Assembly: GCA_902810755.1 (NCBI GenBank)
Contig: CADDYT010000111.1
Location: forward strand, 1-21,054
DNA length: 21,054 nucleotides
From: Chloroflexota bacterium
GTDB taxonomy: Bacteria; Chloroflexota; Ktedonobacteria; Ktedonobacterales; Ktedonobacteraceae
Reading direction: 5' to 3'
The translations under genes were made by a program, and so were the position numbers. Numbering within the stretch: position 1 is the stretch's first letter; every line of letters starts with the position of its first letter. The notes under the pieces are model-generated. The model made no database searches. It was not told the DNA's origin and saw nothing but the letters and a program-made list of their open reading frames with translations. Below are positions 1 to 7,052 of the stretch, one piece after another.

Positions 1-349
1 CTCGCCCCGGCCTGCGCAGGTTGGCGAGCAGGGAATGCGCATCAGCCTTCCCCTGCATATTGAGCAAGACGAGCGGCAGCAACGCCGCGACCGCCAGCAG
101 GTACCAGAGATGCCAGGAGAGCGCGGCCACAACGGCGGCGCTCGTCAGCATGGTAACGATAACCACTGCCGGGAGCGAAAAAGAGGGCGCGAAGAGCAGC
201 CACTTTTTCCCGTTGACAATCATATAGCGACGGCGTTGTGCCTCCCGGCTGGTGGCAAGACAACGCCTGGCGCTGGCAGGCCAGAGGGCGCTGCTTACCC
301 CGTTTGCGCGCGGCAAAACAACCTGGAACTGTTTCCTATCCTCACTCAT
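1..349 (-). CDS. Membrane protein, N-terminal part (runs off left edge)
   Basis: An open frame starts at ATG (347-349) and stays open to the window edge, giving 116 codons with no stop. The first 60 residues are polar and arginine-rich (TSREAQRRRYM around residues 35-45). Two hydrophobic segments follow: roughly residues 52-75 (LLFAPSFSLPAVVIVTML) and 78-97 (ending WYLLAVAALLPLVLL), separated by only a few residues, so this looks like a membrane hairpin. GAAGG stretches lie just before the start (about 2 and 10 nt away), so the exact start is plausible but not certain; a second ATG at 221-223 would keep both membrane segments. I do not recognise the family. The gene is separate from the min operon, with a strong terminator and a long gap between them. 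The 3' end is outside the window. Confidence 0.6.
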   Translation of the reverse strand, partial: MSEDRKQFQVVLPRANGVSSALWPASARRCLATSREAQRRRYMIVNGKKWLLFAPSFSLPAVVIVTMLTSAAVVAALSWHLWYLLAVAALLPLVLLNMQGKADAHSLLANLRRPGR

Positions 350-907
350 CACCTTCACGCCTTCACATGAACCCTTTCGCGACACTGAAGTACCGGCGTC
401 TGGACGGCACACCGAAACGCAGGTAACGCTTACACCCCACACCACACCATACCACACACCACGTACCCGCAATTCCGTATTCCTGAATACGTATACGTCC
501 GCATGCTCAACAGGTAACACAACCGGGGACTTTTCCGCCACTATTCCTATCGCCACTTCCACTTAACCTCAACCGGCAGCGCATCGGTTCCTGTTGCCTT
601 TCCCATCTTGCCCTCCATCACAACCAGCACAACCGCCACAAACGGCTCGTATACGCATCCAGTCCGTGTCCTTCCTGTTTCCTCAATCAACCACCCCACA
701 GCACAGCACAGGGTCCATACACCGGCACTTCACTATCGCGGTAAGGGTTTACCTGTGAACAGCTTACATGATCGGGGTGGGTATGGGGTTACGAAATGAT
801 AGAGGTTCAGTTAAGAAATGTTTCTTCTTATTGTTGAGTCTTAACATGTCGATAGGTTAATTTGTGTATTTCAATCTCTATCTGTAAATGATAATATATC
901 TATAGAC
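350..907. other. Gene-free stretch upstream of the left-edge membrane gene
   Basis: I find no convincing gene here. From about 420 to 800 the plus strand is rich in A and C, so the minus strand is G/T-rich and gives Val/Gly/Trp/Cys-rich translations in all frames. From about 800 to 907 the DNA is strongly AT-rich, suiting a promoter region for the membrane gene, but I could not pick a convincing -35/-10 pair. Small palindromes are present: GTATTC-CT-GAATAC at 477-490 and AAGAAA-TG-TTTCTT at 813-826, the latter inside a wider GTTAAGA/TCTTAAC pair (810-816 and 839-845). Confidence 0.5.
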
Positions 908-974
908 AAAAAGAGAAGCGCAGCAAGGGAAGCTGCTCCGGGTGAGCAGCTTCCCTTGCTGCGCTTCTCTTTTT
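908..974 (-). terminator. Very long perfect hairpin terminator after minE
   Basis: The left arm 908-938 and the right arm 944-974 are exact reverse complements over 31 bases, with a 5-base loop (939-943). The arms end in AAAAA on one side and TTTTT on the other, so the stem is followed by a U-run on either strand and could terminate in both directions. It begins 2 nt after the minE stop codon and is the obvious end of the cmk-plsC-min or minCDE transcript. It also insulates the neighbouring left-edge gene. The stem is much longer than an ordinary intrinsic terminator. Confidence 0.9.
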
Positions 975-976
975 AT

Positions 977-1327
977 TTATCTGCGGGGGTCGTCGCGTTC
1001 CACTTCGACCTGCACTTTGCCGCGCAGGACGGCGCCGGCGGTCGTATGGGCCGGGGGATCCCACTCGAAGGCGATTTTCTGGCGCTTGATCGGGACGTTG
1101 GCTAACAGTTTGTCCCAGCGGTCTTCGCGGGCCATTGTCACCTCGACGTGTTGCTCGTCGATTTCCAGACGGCGCGAGATCACGGCCAGCAGATCGCTTT
1201 TGATCAGTTCGAGCAGTTCGGGACTGACTTTAATGCGATCGTGGACGAGGGCCACCTTCAGACGCTCCTTAGCCATCTCGCCGGGAGTTGGCTTTTTTTT
1301 GCGACCACCAAACTCAAAGAAACCCAT
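977..1327 (-). CDS. minE: Cell division topological specificity factor MinE
   Basis: This 116-residue protein would drive MinD off the membrane and so restrict the MinCD division inhibitor to the cell poles. The N-terminus (MGFFEFGGRKKK) looks like the amphipathic membrane-contact segment. Residues 21-57 match the anti-MinCD helix and first strand of the family (RLKVALVHDR, SPELLELIKSDLLAVISR). The rest would be the dimerisation domain plus a C-terminal extension (residues about 75-116) that makes it longer than the 88-residue E. coli protein. I chose this ATG because AAAGGAGG stands 7 nt upstream; an in-frame start 8 codons earlier would run into that ribosome site. The gene lies 30 nt after minD and ends just before the long hairpin at 908-974. 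Confidence 0.9.
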   Translation of the reverse strand: MGFFEFGGRKKKPTPGEMAKERLKVALVHDRIKVSPELLELIKSDLLAVISRRLEIDEQHVEVTMAREDRWDKLLANVPIKRQKIAFEWDPPAHTTAGAVLRGKVQVEVERDDPRR

Positions 1328-1357
1328 AACTCCGCCTCCTTTCGCCTGCAAGCCCTT

Positions 1358-2182
1358 CTAGCGCGCTCGCTTTTCGGCCACGACAGGACCAAACCCCATC
1401 AGGCGACGCAGCCGTTCCATCAGCGTCGGGGCCTCCGCGACCTCTTCCAGAGGAATTTCTTCGCCCAGGATACGCTGGGCAGCATTGATAAAGGCCCGAC
1501 CGGCGCGCGAACGCTTATCGTAAACGGCGGGTTCGCCCTTATTGGTTGCCACGATGATGAACTCGTCTTCGGGGACAATGCCCAGCAGATCGATGCCCAA
1601 CACTTCTATTACGTCGGCCACGTCCATCATGTCTCCACGTTTGACCATTTCCGCGCGCAGGCGGTTGAGGATCAGGCGCGGCTCCGGTTTGCCGGCGGCC
1701 TCCACCAGCCCGATGATGCGGTCGGCATCGCGCACCGAGGCCATTTCAGGATTGGCGACGATGATGATTTCGTCCGCGCCGACGATGGCATTGCGGAATC
1801 CCTGCTCAATGCCGGCGGGCGAATCGATGATGACGTAGTCAAACTCCTGGCGCAGTTGCTGGCAGAGCTGCTCCATTTGCACGCTGTTGATGGCGTTTTT
1901 GTCGCGTGTCTGCGCAGCGGGCAGCAGGTACAGTTCCGGCAGGCGTTTATCTTTAATCAGGGCCTGGCGCAGGCGGCACTGCCCCTCGACCACGTCTACG
2001 AGATCGTAGACGATGCGATTTTCCAGGCCCAGAACGGCATCGAGATTACGCAGACCGATATCGGAATCGACGACGACAACCTTTTTTCCCTGCATGGCAA
2101 GGGCCGTGCCAAGATTTGCCGTCGTGGTTGTTTTGCCAACTCCGCCCTTCCCCGACGTGATTGTGATAACGCGGCTCTCCAT
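1358..2182 (-). CDS. minD: Septum site-determining ATPase MinD
   Basis: This 274-residue protein is a ParA/MinD-type ATPase that dimerises on the membrane with ATP and recruits MinC. The deviant Walker A motif GKGGVGKTTT is at residues 11-20, with signature Lys12 and P-loop Lys17. A VDSDIGLRNLD segment follows, and the switch II region reads IIDSPAGIE. The C-terminus carries LMERLRRLMGFG, which fits the amphipathic membrane-targeting helix. The start used here is the fifth codon of a slightly longer frame, because GGAG sits 6 nt before it, whereas the upstream ATG (2192-2194) has no ribosome site. It is the middle gene of minC-minD-minE. Length and motifs match the family throughout, with no sign of damage. 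Confidence 0.96.
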   Translation of the reverse strand: MESRVITITSGKGGVGKTTTTANLGTALAMQGKKVVVVDSDIGLRNLDAVLGLENRIVYDLVDVVEGQCRLRQALIKDKRLPELYLLPAAQTRDKNAINSVQMEQLCQQLRQEFDYVIIDSPAGIEQGFRNAIVGADEIIIVANPEMASVRDADRIIGLVEAAGKPEPRLILNRLRAEMVKRGDMMDVADVIEVLGIDLLGIVPEDEFIIVATNKGEPAVYDKRSRAGRAFINAAQRILGEEIPLEEVAEAPTLMERLRRLMGFGPVVAEKRAR

Positions 2183-2322
2183 ACACATCTCCATTGAACA
2201 ACTTCAGTTCAACTGCGGTCGAAAGAAATATGGCGTCAGGCAATCCTGAGCAAACTGCCTTTTTCCTGTATTGTCACGAATCAACTCCCCGCAGGGTGCT
2301 ATTCGCGAATAGTCTTCTTCTG

Positions 2323-3027
2323 CTACTTGCGCGGCGGTCGCCCGTTGACCCAGGCCTCGACGACAATTTGCCCCTGGCGAATGGCCGCGACCTCCGGGCG
2401 CGGCTGCACCTCGAAGCCATCCGGTGGTCGCGAGAGCAGGTGTGCGATGCGCAACTGGACGGGACAGAGTTGCAGTGAGCAGACGACAGCGTTCTCGTTA
2501 TCGGGGAAGCCAGCGTGAACCATGCCGCGTAAGACGCCCCAGACGATGACATCGCCGGCGGCGATGATTTCCGCGCCCGGGTTGACATCGCCCAGCACGA
2601 CGACGTTACTGGCATGGCGAATGGCCTGACCGGAACGCACCGTGCGGCGCACGAAGAGGGTATCGTCGCTCTCACGCTGGTCTCGCTGCTCATGGGAAAC
2701 CTGTTCTCGCTCGCTCAGAGGAGCGGTTGAGACAGGTCTGGCAAAGGGGGGTAATGAGAGATCGCCGCTTTTCGGCGCGCCTGCCATCTGTTCCATCGGC
2801 ACAACCGACATTTGATAGCGCGCGAGCAGGTTTTCGAGCTGGACACGCTCGCTGACGCGCAGCATGCGGCGGCTGGTGTCGACAGTCAGTGAAGCCCCAC
2901 GAAAAAACGCCGGGGCCTCGGCCAGCCGGTCAGCGAGAGCCGTGAGCAGGTCGCTGAACGGTGTTTCCGGTTCGAGCGTTAAAAGCAGGCCGTTGCGTGT
3001 CCCTTTGATCGCAATATATCCCTGCAT
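2323..3027 (-). CDS. minC: Septum site-determining protein MinC
   Basis: This 234-residue protein is the FtsZ antagonist of the Min system, recruited to the membrane by MinD. The N-terminal part (about residues 1-95, from MQGYIAIKG) resembles the MinC N domain, with SLTVDTSRRML near the middle. A low-complexity linker of Ser, Glu, Arg and Gln follows. The C-terminal half is the beta-helix MinD-binding domain, with VRSGQAIRHASNVVVLGDV, the repeating GAEIIAAGDVIVWGVLRG and a typical AGFPDNE. The start was chosen because AAAGGAGG lies 11 nt upstream; an earlier in-frame ATG at 3046-3048 lacks a ribosome site. It is first in the min operon, about 310 bp after plsC, with a 140-nt gap before minD that shows no gene. 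Confidence 0.92.
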   Translation of the reverse strand: MQGYIAIKGTRNGLLLTLEPETPFSDLLTALADRLAEAPAFFRGASLTVDTSRRMLRVSERVQLENLLARYQMSVVPMEQMAGAPKSGDLSLPPFARPVSTAPLSEREQVSHEQRDQRESDDTLFVRRTVRSGQAIRHASNVVVLGDVNPGAEIIAAGDVIVWGVLRGMVHAGFPDNENAVVCSLQLCPVQLRIAHLLSRPPDGFEVQPRPEVAAIRQGQIVVEAWVNGRPPRK

Positions 3028-3339
3028 CGACTGTCTTGCCTCCTTTACCATGCCCCGCTCTCCGCCTGCCTCAGAGCCATCTTTTTCCGAGCTATCCTGC
3101 ATACGCAAGCTTTCCTATCGCCTCTTTTTTCAAAAAGTCCGAAAGCAGGGTAAGGTAGATGAAACCATACATCTACGCGATATGGCGCGCTCCCGGAGCG
3201 CACCCCAACTGGATACAGTTACAGTATATGCGCCGCCGAGCTAAAACGCAAGCCTTTCAGAAAGGTTGGTACGGGTGAGTGATATTTTCCCGCGTGTCTC
3301 AACACGGGCCACCGCGCGAGTGGCCTGGGAACGGTGGGG
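3028..3339 (-). other. plsC-minC intergenic region
   Basis: No gene is visible here. The part nearest plsC holds two short hairpins that could slow transcription: GGCCAC/GTGGCC at 3307-3325 and CCTTTC/GAAAGG at 3253-3265. Neither has a U-run. Next comes a candidate promoter (3223-3251), then a GCGCTCC-C-GGAGCGC palindrome near 3188-3202 and a TAGATG/CATCTA pair near 3157-3176. These may be control sites of the min operon, but no known operator is recognised. Confidence 0.4.
3223..3251 (-). promoter_or_regulatory. Candidate promoter of minCDE
   Basis: On the minus strand TTGCGT (3246-3251) and TATACT (3223-3228) are separated by 17 bp. The -10 matches the sigma-70 consensus at 5 of 6 positions, the -35 at only 3. 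It lies about 195 nt upstream of minC, so the leader would be long. Position and spacing support it; the weak -35 limits confidence. Confidence 0.35.
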
Positions 3340-4140
3340 TTATTCGCCCCGATATGCGGGTGGCAACATGGCCGCGATTTTCGCCATCACTTCATTCGTG
3401 GCGTTCTCGATATCCTCGCGGGTGGTTTTACGTCCGGCAGGTTTGAAGGTCAGCGGCTCGCCATAAGTGATGGTGACGCGCGGGCGAAATTTTTTGAGGA
3501 AATTTTCGCTGCCGGTCACGGCGACCGGGATAACAGGCACGCCGGAACGCAGGGCGATCATGCCGAGGCCGGAGTGGCCCTTCGCCAGTTTGTGCGTCTT
3601 GCTGCGCGTGCCTTCAGGGAAGATAAAGAGGACGTTGCCCTCTTTCAAAAGTTCATCGGCGGCGCGAATGGCCTGGCGGTCGGCCTCGCCGCGTTTGACG
3701 GGGAAGCCGCCCATGAAACGCACCAGCCAGCGAACGCGGCCATGAAAAAGCTCTTCTTTCGCCATCGTCAACGTCTGGGGCTTGATGTAAGCGGGAACCA
3801 GGGGGACATCGAACCAGGAGAGATGGTTGGAGGCGAGGATAAACGGGCCTCTGGTCGGCACATGTTCGCGCCCGCGCACCTCTATATGAGCAAGCAAAAA
3901 GAACAGCAGCCGGGCCAGTCGGCGAATGATGATCCAGGCCAGCGCCGGGGCCTTATACGGCCTGTAGAGATTGACCTCCTCCCGCCCCTTCGCCTTCGCG
4001 GCCTGTTGCTGCGTTCCCTCTGCCTGTGTGGGAGATTGAGCCTGTCCGGTTTGCGTTCCCGCCGCCGATGGGTCCTGGGCAGAGGCGGCCAGCGGCACTG
4101 ACGGTGATGAAGTGGTGTCCTTGCTCGTTTCCTGTTGCAT
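3340..4140 (-). CDS. plsC: 1-acyl-sn-glycerol-3-phosphate acyltransferase (PlsC family)
   Basis: This 266-residue protein belongs to the family that transfers an acyl chain to lysophosphatidic acid at the inner membrane to make phosphatidic acid. The acyltransferase motif NHLSWFD is present, with the H-x4-D pair at His106 and Asp111, and the second conserved block FPEGTRS is at residues 174-180. A hydrophobic stretch at about 66-84 (LAWIIIRRLARLLFFLLA) would anchor it. The first 50 residues are a Ser/Gln/Ala-rich low-complexity tail not usual for the family. The start is the ATG one nucleotide after the cmk stop (TAA-C-ATG), implying translational coupling. A longer in-frame reading would cover 66 codons of cmk and has no family-like sequence, so I rejected it. 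Confidence 0.92.
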   Translation of the reverse strand: MQQETSKDTTSSPSVPLAASAQDPSAAGTQTGQAQSPTQAEGTQQQAAKAKGREEVNLYRPYKAPALAWIIIRRLARLLFFLLAHIEVRGREHVPTRGPFILASNHLSWFDVPLVPAYIKPQTLTMAKEELFHGRVRWLVRFMGGFPVKRGEADRQAIRAADELLKEGNVLFIFPEGTRSKTHKLAKGHSGLGMIALRSGVPVIPVAVTGSENFLKKFRPRVTITYGEPLTFKPAGRKTTREDIENATNEVMAKIAAMLPPAYRGE

Positions 4141-4141
4141 G

Positions 4142-4822
4142 TTACGCCTCCAGCAGACGGTAGATTTCCGCCAGCACCTGTTGGACATTACGGGAATCGG
4201 TGGCAATGTGGATGGCATCTTCTGCCGGGCGCATATTTTCGCGGTCAAGGAAGTCGCGGCGTTCGATGTCGCGCTGCACTTCCGCGAGCGAGGGGAGGGC
4301 GGGGTTGCCCGCGCCCAGGCGTTCCACCAGTTCGGCATAGCGGCGGCGCGCGCGCTCGGCGCTGCTGGCGGTGAGATAGATTTTCAATTCGGCATCGGGC
4401 AGCACGACCGCTCCGATGTCGCGCCCAACCATCACCACGCTGCCGGGGCGCGCCATCTCTCGCTGCCACTCGCGCAACTGCGTGCGCACGCCGGGATGAG
4501 ATGAGACGGCGGATACGGCCCCGGTCACTTCCGCGCTACGAATATCCCAGGTGACATCGTGTCCATTGACGGTCACAGTATACTGCCGCCCGTCATCGAT
4601 GAGCGGGCGCGTGATTTCGATGCGCGCCTCGCGGGCGAGTTGTTCAAGGGCAGCGGCATCGTGGATGCTGATACCCTTTTGCAGCGCCAGCCAGGCCAAT
4701 GCCCGGTACATCGCGCCGGTGTCGATATAGAGATAGCCCAGCTGGTGCGCCAACTGTTCCCCGATGGTACTCTTGCCCGAACCCGCCGGGCCGTCGATAG
4801 CAATACGCGCTGGCCTCTGCAT
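4142..4822 (-). CDS. cmk: Cytidylate (CMP) kinase
   Basis: This 226-residue enzyme phosphorylates CMP and dCMP with ATP, feeding RNA, DNA and CDP-lipid synthesis. The P-loop GPAGSGKST is at residues 11-19 and the nucleotide-binding block DTGAMYRA at 34-41. The family motif VGRDIGAVV is at 132-140, and an arginine-rich lid region follows (ERARRRYAEL, then IERRDFLDRE). Its length is that of the bacterial family. GGAGG stands 4 nt before the ATG. It is followed directly by plsC, a pairing that makes sense because CTP is needed to activate the phosphatidic acid that PlsC makes. Confidence 0.96.
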   Translation of the reverse strand: MQRPARIAIDGPAGSGKSTIGEQLAHQLGYLYIDTGAMYRALAWLALQKGISIHDAAALEQLAREARIEITRPLIDDGRQYTVTVNGHDVTWDIRSAEVTGAVSAVSSHPGVRTQLREWQREMARPGSVVMVGRDIGAVVLPDAELKIYLTASSAERARRRYAELVERLGAGNPALPSLAEVQRDIERRDFLDRENMRPAEDAIHIATDSRNVQQVLAEIYRLLEA

Positions 4823-4956
4823 GCTTCCTCCGTGCCTTCCCTGTCATCAATCTCCTGCGATTATACCACATCGAGGCACGGATTTGAGCAGGCAAACTTG
4901 AAGTAATGCTTACCTTCGCCTGATACCATACGCTATTCATCAAGCGCACCTCATCA

Positions 4957-5658
4957 TTACGTCGCCTTCCCATTCCCCACAGGTGCGAGCCGATTCCCAA
5001 CGGGAACAGGTGATGGCTGCGGTCTTGTGCCGAGGGTCCAGACGAGGAGGCTGGCAAGGAGGATGAGAAGACCGAGACCGGTGAGGGTGAGCTGCACCAT
5101 GAGGCCAACGAAGGCGAGCAGGAGGCCAAAGGCAGCGATGAATGGCAGGATGCTGGCGGCATGGGCTTGAGCGCGAGCAGCAGGGGTCGGCACAGTTGCC
5201 GCGACGGCAGCGGCCTCCTCTTGCGGGCGGCGCTGCGCTTCGGCGAGGGCCTGCGCGGCCTTTTCGGCTCGTTCGGCCAGCAGTTGTTCGATGCGGGCGT
5301 GTAGCATACGGGCATCGAAGGGCTTGGCGAGGCAGGTGATCTGGCCCTGCTGCTCGCTGGCGATTTCGGCCGGGATAGGGCATTCCCAGGCCAGGACAAC
5401 GACCGGGAGCGTGGAGAGGTAGTGATGTTCCTGCACCTCTTCCAGCAGTTCCCAGTCGCTGCTCACACCGCTATCAACATCGAGGACGAGCAGGGACGGG
5501 GGCTCCGTCTCAATCTCGTCGGCGGGCAAGGCGGCAGGGCTACTGGCCTCTATGGTGCGCATGCCGCGATATTGTAAACCAAGCGTGATGAGGCGTCGCA
5601 ATGAATAATCGGCGACGATGAGGAGAATTTTCTGCCCTGCTTCCTGCGTTTGAGACAT
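4957..5658 (-). CDS. Receiver-domain protein with C-terminal membrane hairpin
   Basis: The 233-residue product starts with a CheY-like receiver domain: KILLIVADYS at residues 10-19, the likely phospho-acceptor Asp60 in LLVLDVDSG, and the conserved Lys112-Pro in CLAKPFD. The usual Thr/Ser after strand 4 is Ala90 (VVVLAW), and only one Asp of the N-terminal acidic pair is seen, so signalling may be altered. Next come an Ala/Glu/Gln-rich, probably helical linker (about 120-165) and two closely spaced hydrophobic segments (ILPFIAAFGLLLAFVGLMV and LGLLILLASLLVW), giving a membrane hairpin near the C-terminus. There is no DNA-binding or enzymatic output domain. The start has GGAG 8 nt upstream; an ATG 8 codons earlier is less well placed. 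It lies 134 nt before cmk. The function is unknown; a membrane-tethered phospho-relay or scaffold is one guess. Confidence 0.8.
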   Translation of the reverse strand: MSQTQEAGQKILLIVADYSLRRLITLGLQYRGMRTIEASSPAALPADEIETEPPSLLVLDVDSGVSSDWELLEEVQEHHYLSTLPVVVLAWECPIPAEIASEQQGQITCLAKPFDARMLHARIEQLLAERAEKAAQALAEAQRRPQEEAAAVAATVPTPAARAQAHAASILPFIAAFGLLLAFVGLMVQLTLTGLGLLILLASLLVWTLGTRPQPSPVPVGNRLAPVGNGKAT

Positions 5659-5820
5659 GAATACTACTCCCGCTCCATTCAAGTTCCGTCAACATACGCC
5701 AGTTCCTGCATACGCGGTGCGATGCCTTCTGTATCGTAGCAACCATATTTTAGCCGCTGCCCATTACAATACCTTTGATAATGAGAGGCTTTCCCTTACA
5801 ATTACCTGAATAACCGCGCC

Positions 5821-6819
5821 TTATATCACGGTTGGATTCCAGACCTGTACCGTTTCATCATCACCCGCCGAGGCGACGCGATTGCCCGCAGGCGACCAGG
5901 CGACGGTGATGACCTCGCTGTGGTGGCCCCGATAGGTCAGCAGCGTTTTACCGCAGCTGGCCTGCCAGACCTGGACGGTCTTATCTGTGCTGGCGGAGGC
6001 GATGTAGTCGCTGTCGGGCGACCAGCTCACAGCATTGACCCAGGAGGGGTGTCCGACGTAGAGCAGAAGAAATTTGCCGGTGGCGGCATTCCAGACCTGT
6101 ACCGACTTATCGATGCTGGCGGAGGCGATATAGTTGCCATTCGGCGACCACGCAACCGCAGTCACGGTCGCGAAATGTTCCCGGTAAATCAGCAATTGCT
6201 GCCCGGTCGTCGCGTTCCAGACCTGTACGGTCGTATCGCTGCTGCCGGAAGCGATTCTGCTGCCATCCGGCGACCAGGCCAGCGCATCCACCCAGTCGGT
6301 GTGATGGCCGTAGATGACGAGCGTTGTTCCCGTCGTCGCGTTCCAGACCTGCACCGTGCCGTCGTCGCCTGCCGAGGCGATTTTCGTCCCATCCGGCGAC
6401 CAGGCGACTGCCCGCACGGTCGCTGTATGGCCGTCATAGGTAAGCAGCCGCTTGCCCGTTGCAGCATCCCAGACCTGCACCAGTTTATCCACGCCGCCCG
6501 AAGCGATTTTCGTCCCATCCGGCGACCAGGCAACCGCAGTGATCCAGGCGGAGTTATGATATGTCAACAGGTGCCGCCCCGAGACCGCATCCCAGACCTG
6601 AACCGTCTTATCGTAGCTGGCGGAGGCGATTTTCGTCCCATCCGGCGACCAGGCCAGCGCGCTGATACTATTGAAGTGACCATGATAGGTCAAGATGCCA
6701 TCAATTGAAGTCGCGGTCGGCGCCGACGATGCCGGTGGAGAGGAAGACGGAGACGAAGAGCAAGATACAAGGAGCAGAAGCACAAGGAACCAGGTAGGTA
6801 GCAGGACAGGGCGATGCAT
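5821..6819 (-). CDS. WD40-repeat lipoprotein, seven blades
   Basis: The 332-residue product begins with a lipoprotein signal peptide: a short basic start (MHRPV), a hydrophobic core (FLVLLLL) and the lipobox LVSC, followed by a Ser/Pro-rich spacer. It should be anchored outside the cytoplasmic membrane. Seven WD40 repeats follow, each with AWSPDG-like and VQVW motifs, enough for one closed beta-propeller. Blades 1-3 share the same GTKIAS turn, and the DNA coding it is nearly identical from blade to blade. This suggests recent duplication or gene conversion. No enzyme domain is attached, so a binding role is the only reasonable inference. The frame is open 58 codons further upstream, but that part reads through a palindromic repeat and is unlikely to be translated. 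No strong ribosome site precedes the chosen ATG. Confidence 0.85.
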   Translation of the reverse strand: MHRPVLLPTWFLVLLLLVSCSSSPSSSPPASSAPTATSIDGILTYHGHFNSISALAWSPDGTKIASASYDKTVQVWDAVSGRHLLTYHNSAWITAVAWSPDGTKIASGGVDKLVQVWDAATGKRLLTYDGHTATVRAVAWSPDGTKIASAGDDGTVQVWNATTGTTLVIYGHHTDWVDALAWSPDGSRIASGSSDTTVQVWNATTGQQLLIYREHFATVTAVAWSPNGNYIASASIDKSVQVWNAATGKFLLLYVGHPSWVNAVSWSPDSDYIASASTDKTVQVWQASCGKTLLTYRGHHSEVITVAWSPAGNRVASAGDDETVQVWNPTVI

Positions 6820-6855
6820 AGCTATGAGCCAGCCGCGCCGCGTTGCGGGCCGACC

Positions 6856-6952
6856 AGGCCAGCCGCAGGGAGATGGCCCTGCTACACTACGGATATTCGC
6901 GTGTCCTGAGACGCTGTCGTGTATAGCAGGGCCATCTCCTTGCGGCTGGCCT
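6856..6952. repeat. Large imperfect palindrome between WD40 and kinase genes
   Basis: The left arm 6856-6887 and the right arm 6919-6952 are reverse complements with one substitution and a 2-nt indel, around a 31-nt spacer. Each arm contains AGGCCAGCCGCA followed by GGAGATGGCCCTGCTA. The same AGGCCAGCCGCA core recurs at 14075-14130. It lies in the 233-bp gap before the WD40 gene. It may be a REP- or MITE-like dispersed element; no transposase is linked to it here. Confidence 0.75.
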
Positions 6953-7052
6953 GTCGCCGACTGCGCTGCGTCGCATCTGGGTTGTCGGGCCATCGTCTCC
7001 TCCTTCGCAATGGAATGGCAGTGGCCGCTTACCGGGAACGCATTAAGAGATG

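Noticed and set aside
547..730. Minus-strand frame of about 58 codons ending in VEVKWKWR
   Set aside because: It has no ATG near its 5' end and no ribosome site, and lies in G/T-rich DNA where all frames give Val-, Gly- and Trp-rich peptides.
4141..4338. 66-codon N-terminal extension of plsC
   Set aside because: It overlaps cmk in another frame, is unlike PlsC proteins, and the internal ATG one base after the cmk stop is better placed.
4644..5399. 251-codon minus-strand frame across the cmk and receiver genes
   Set aside because: It is an alternative frame of two well-supported genes and is Ser/Pro/Arg-rich with no domain.
6820..6993. 58-codon extension of the WD40 lipoprotein
   Set aside because: It translates through the palindromic repeat and would bury the lipoprotein signal peptide inside the protein.
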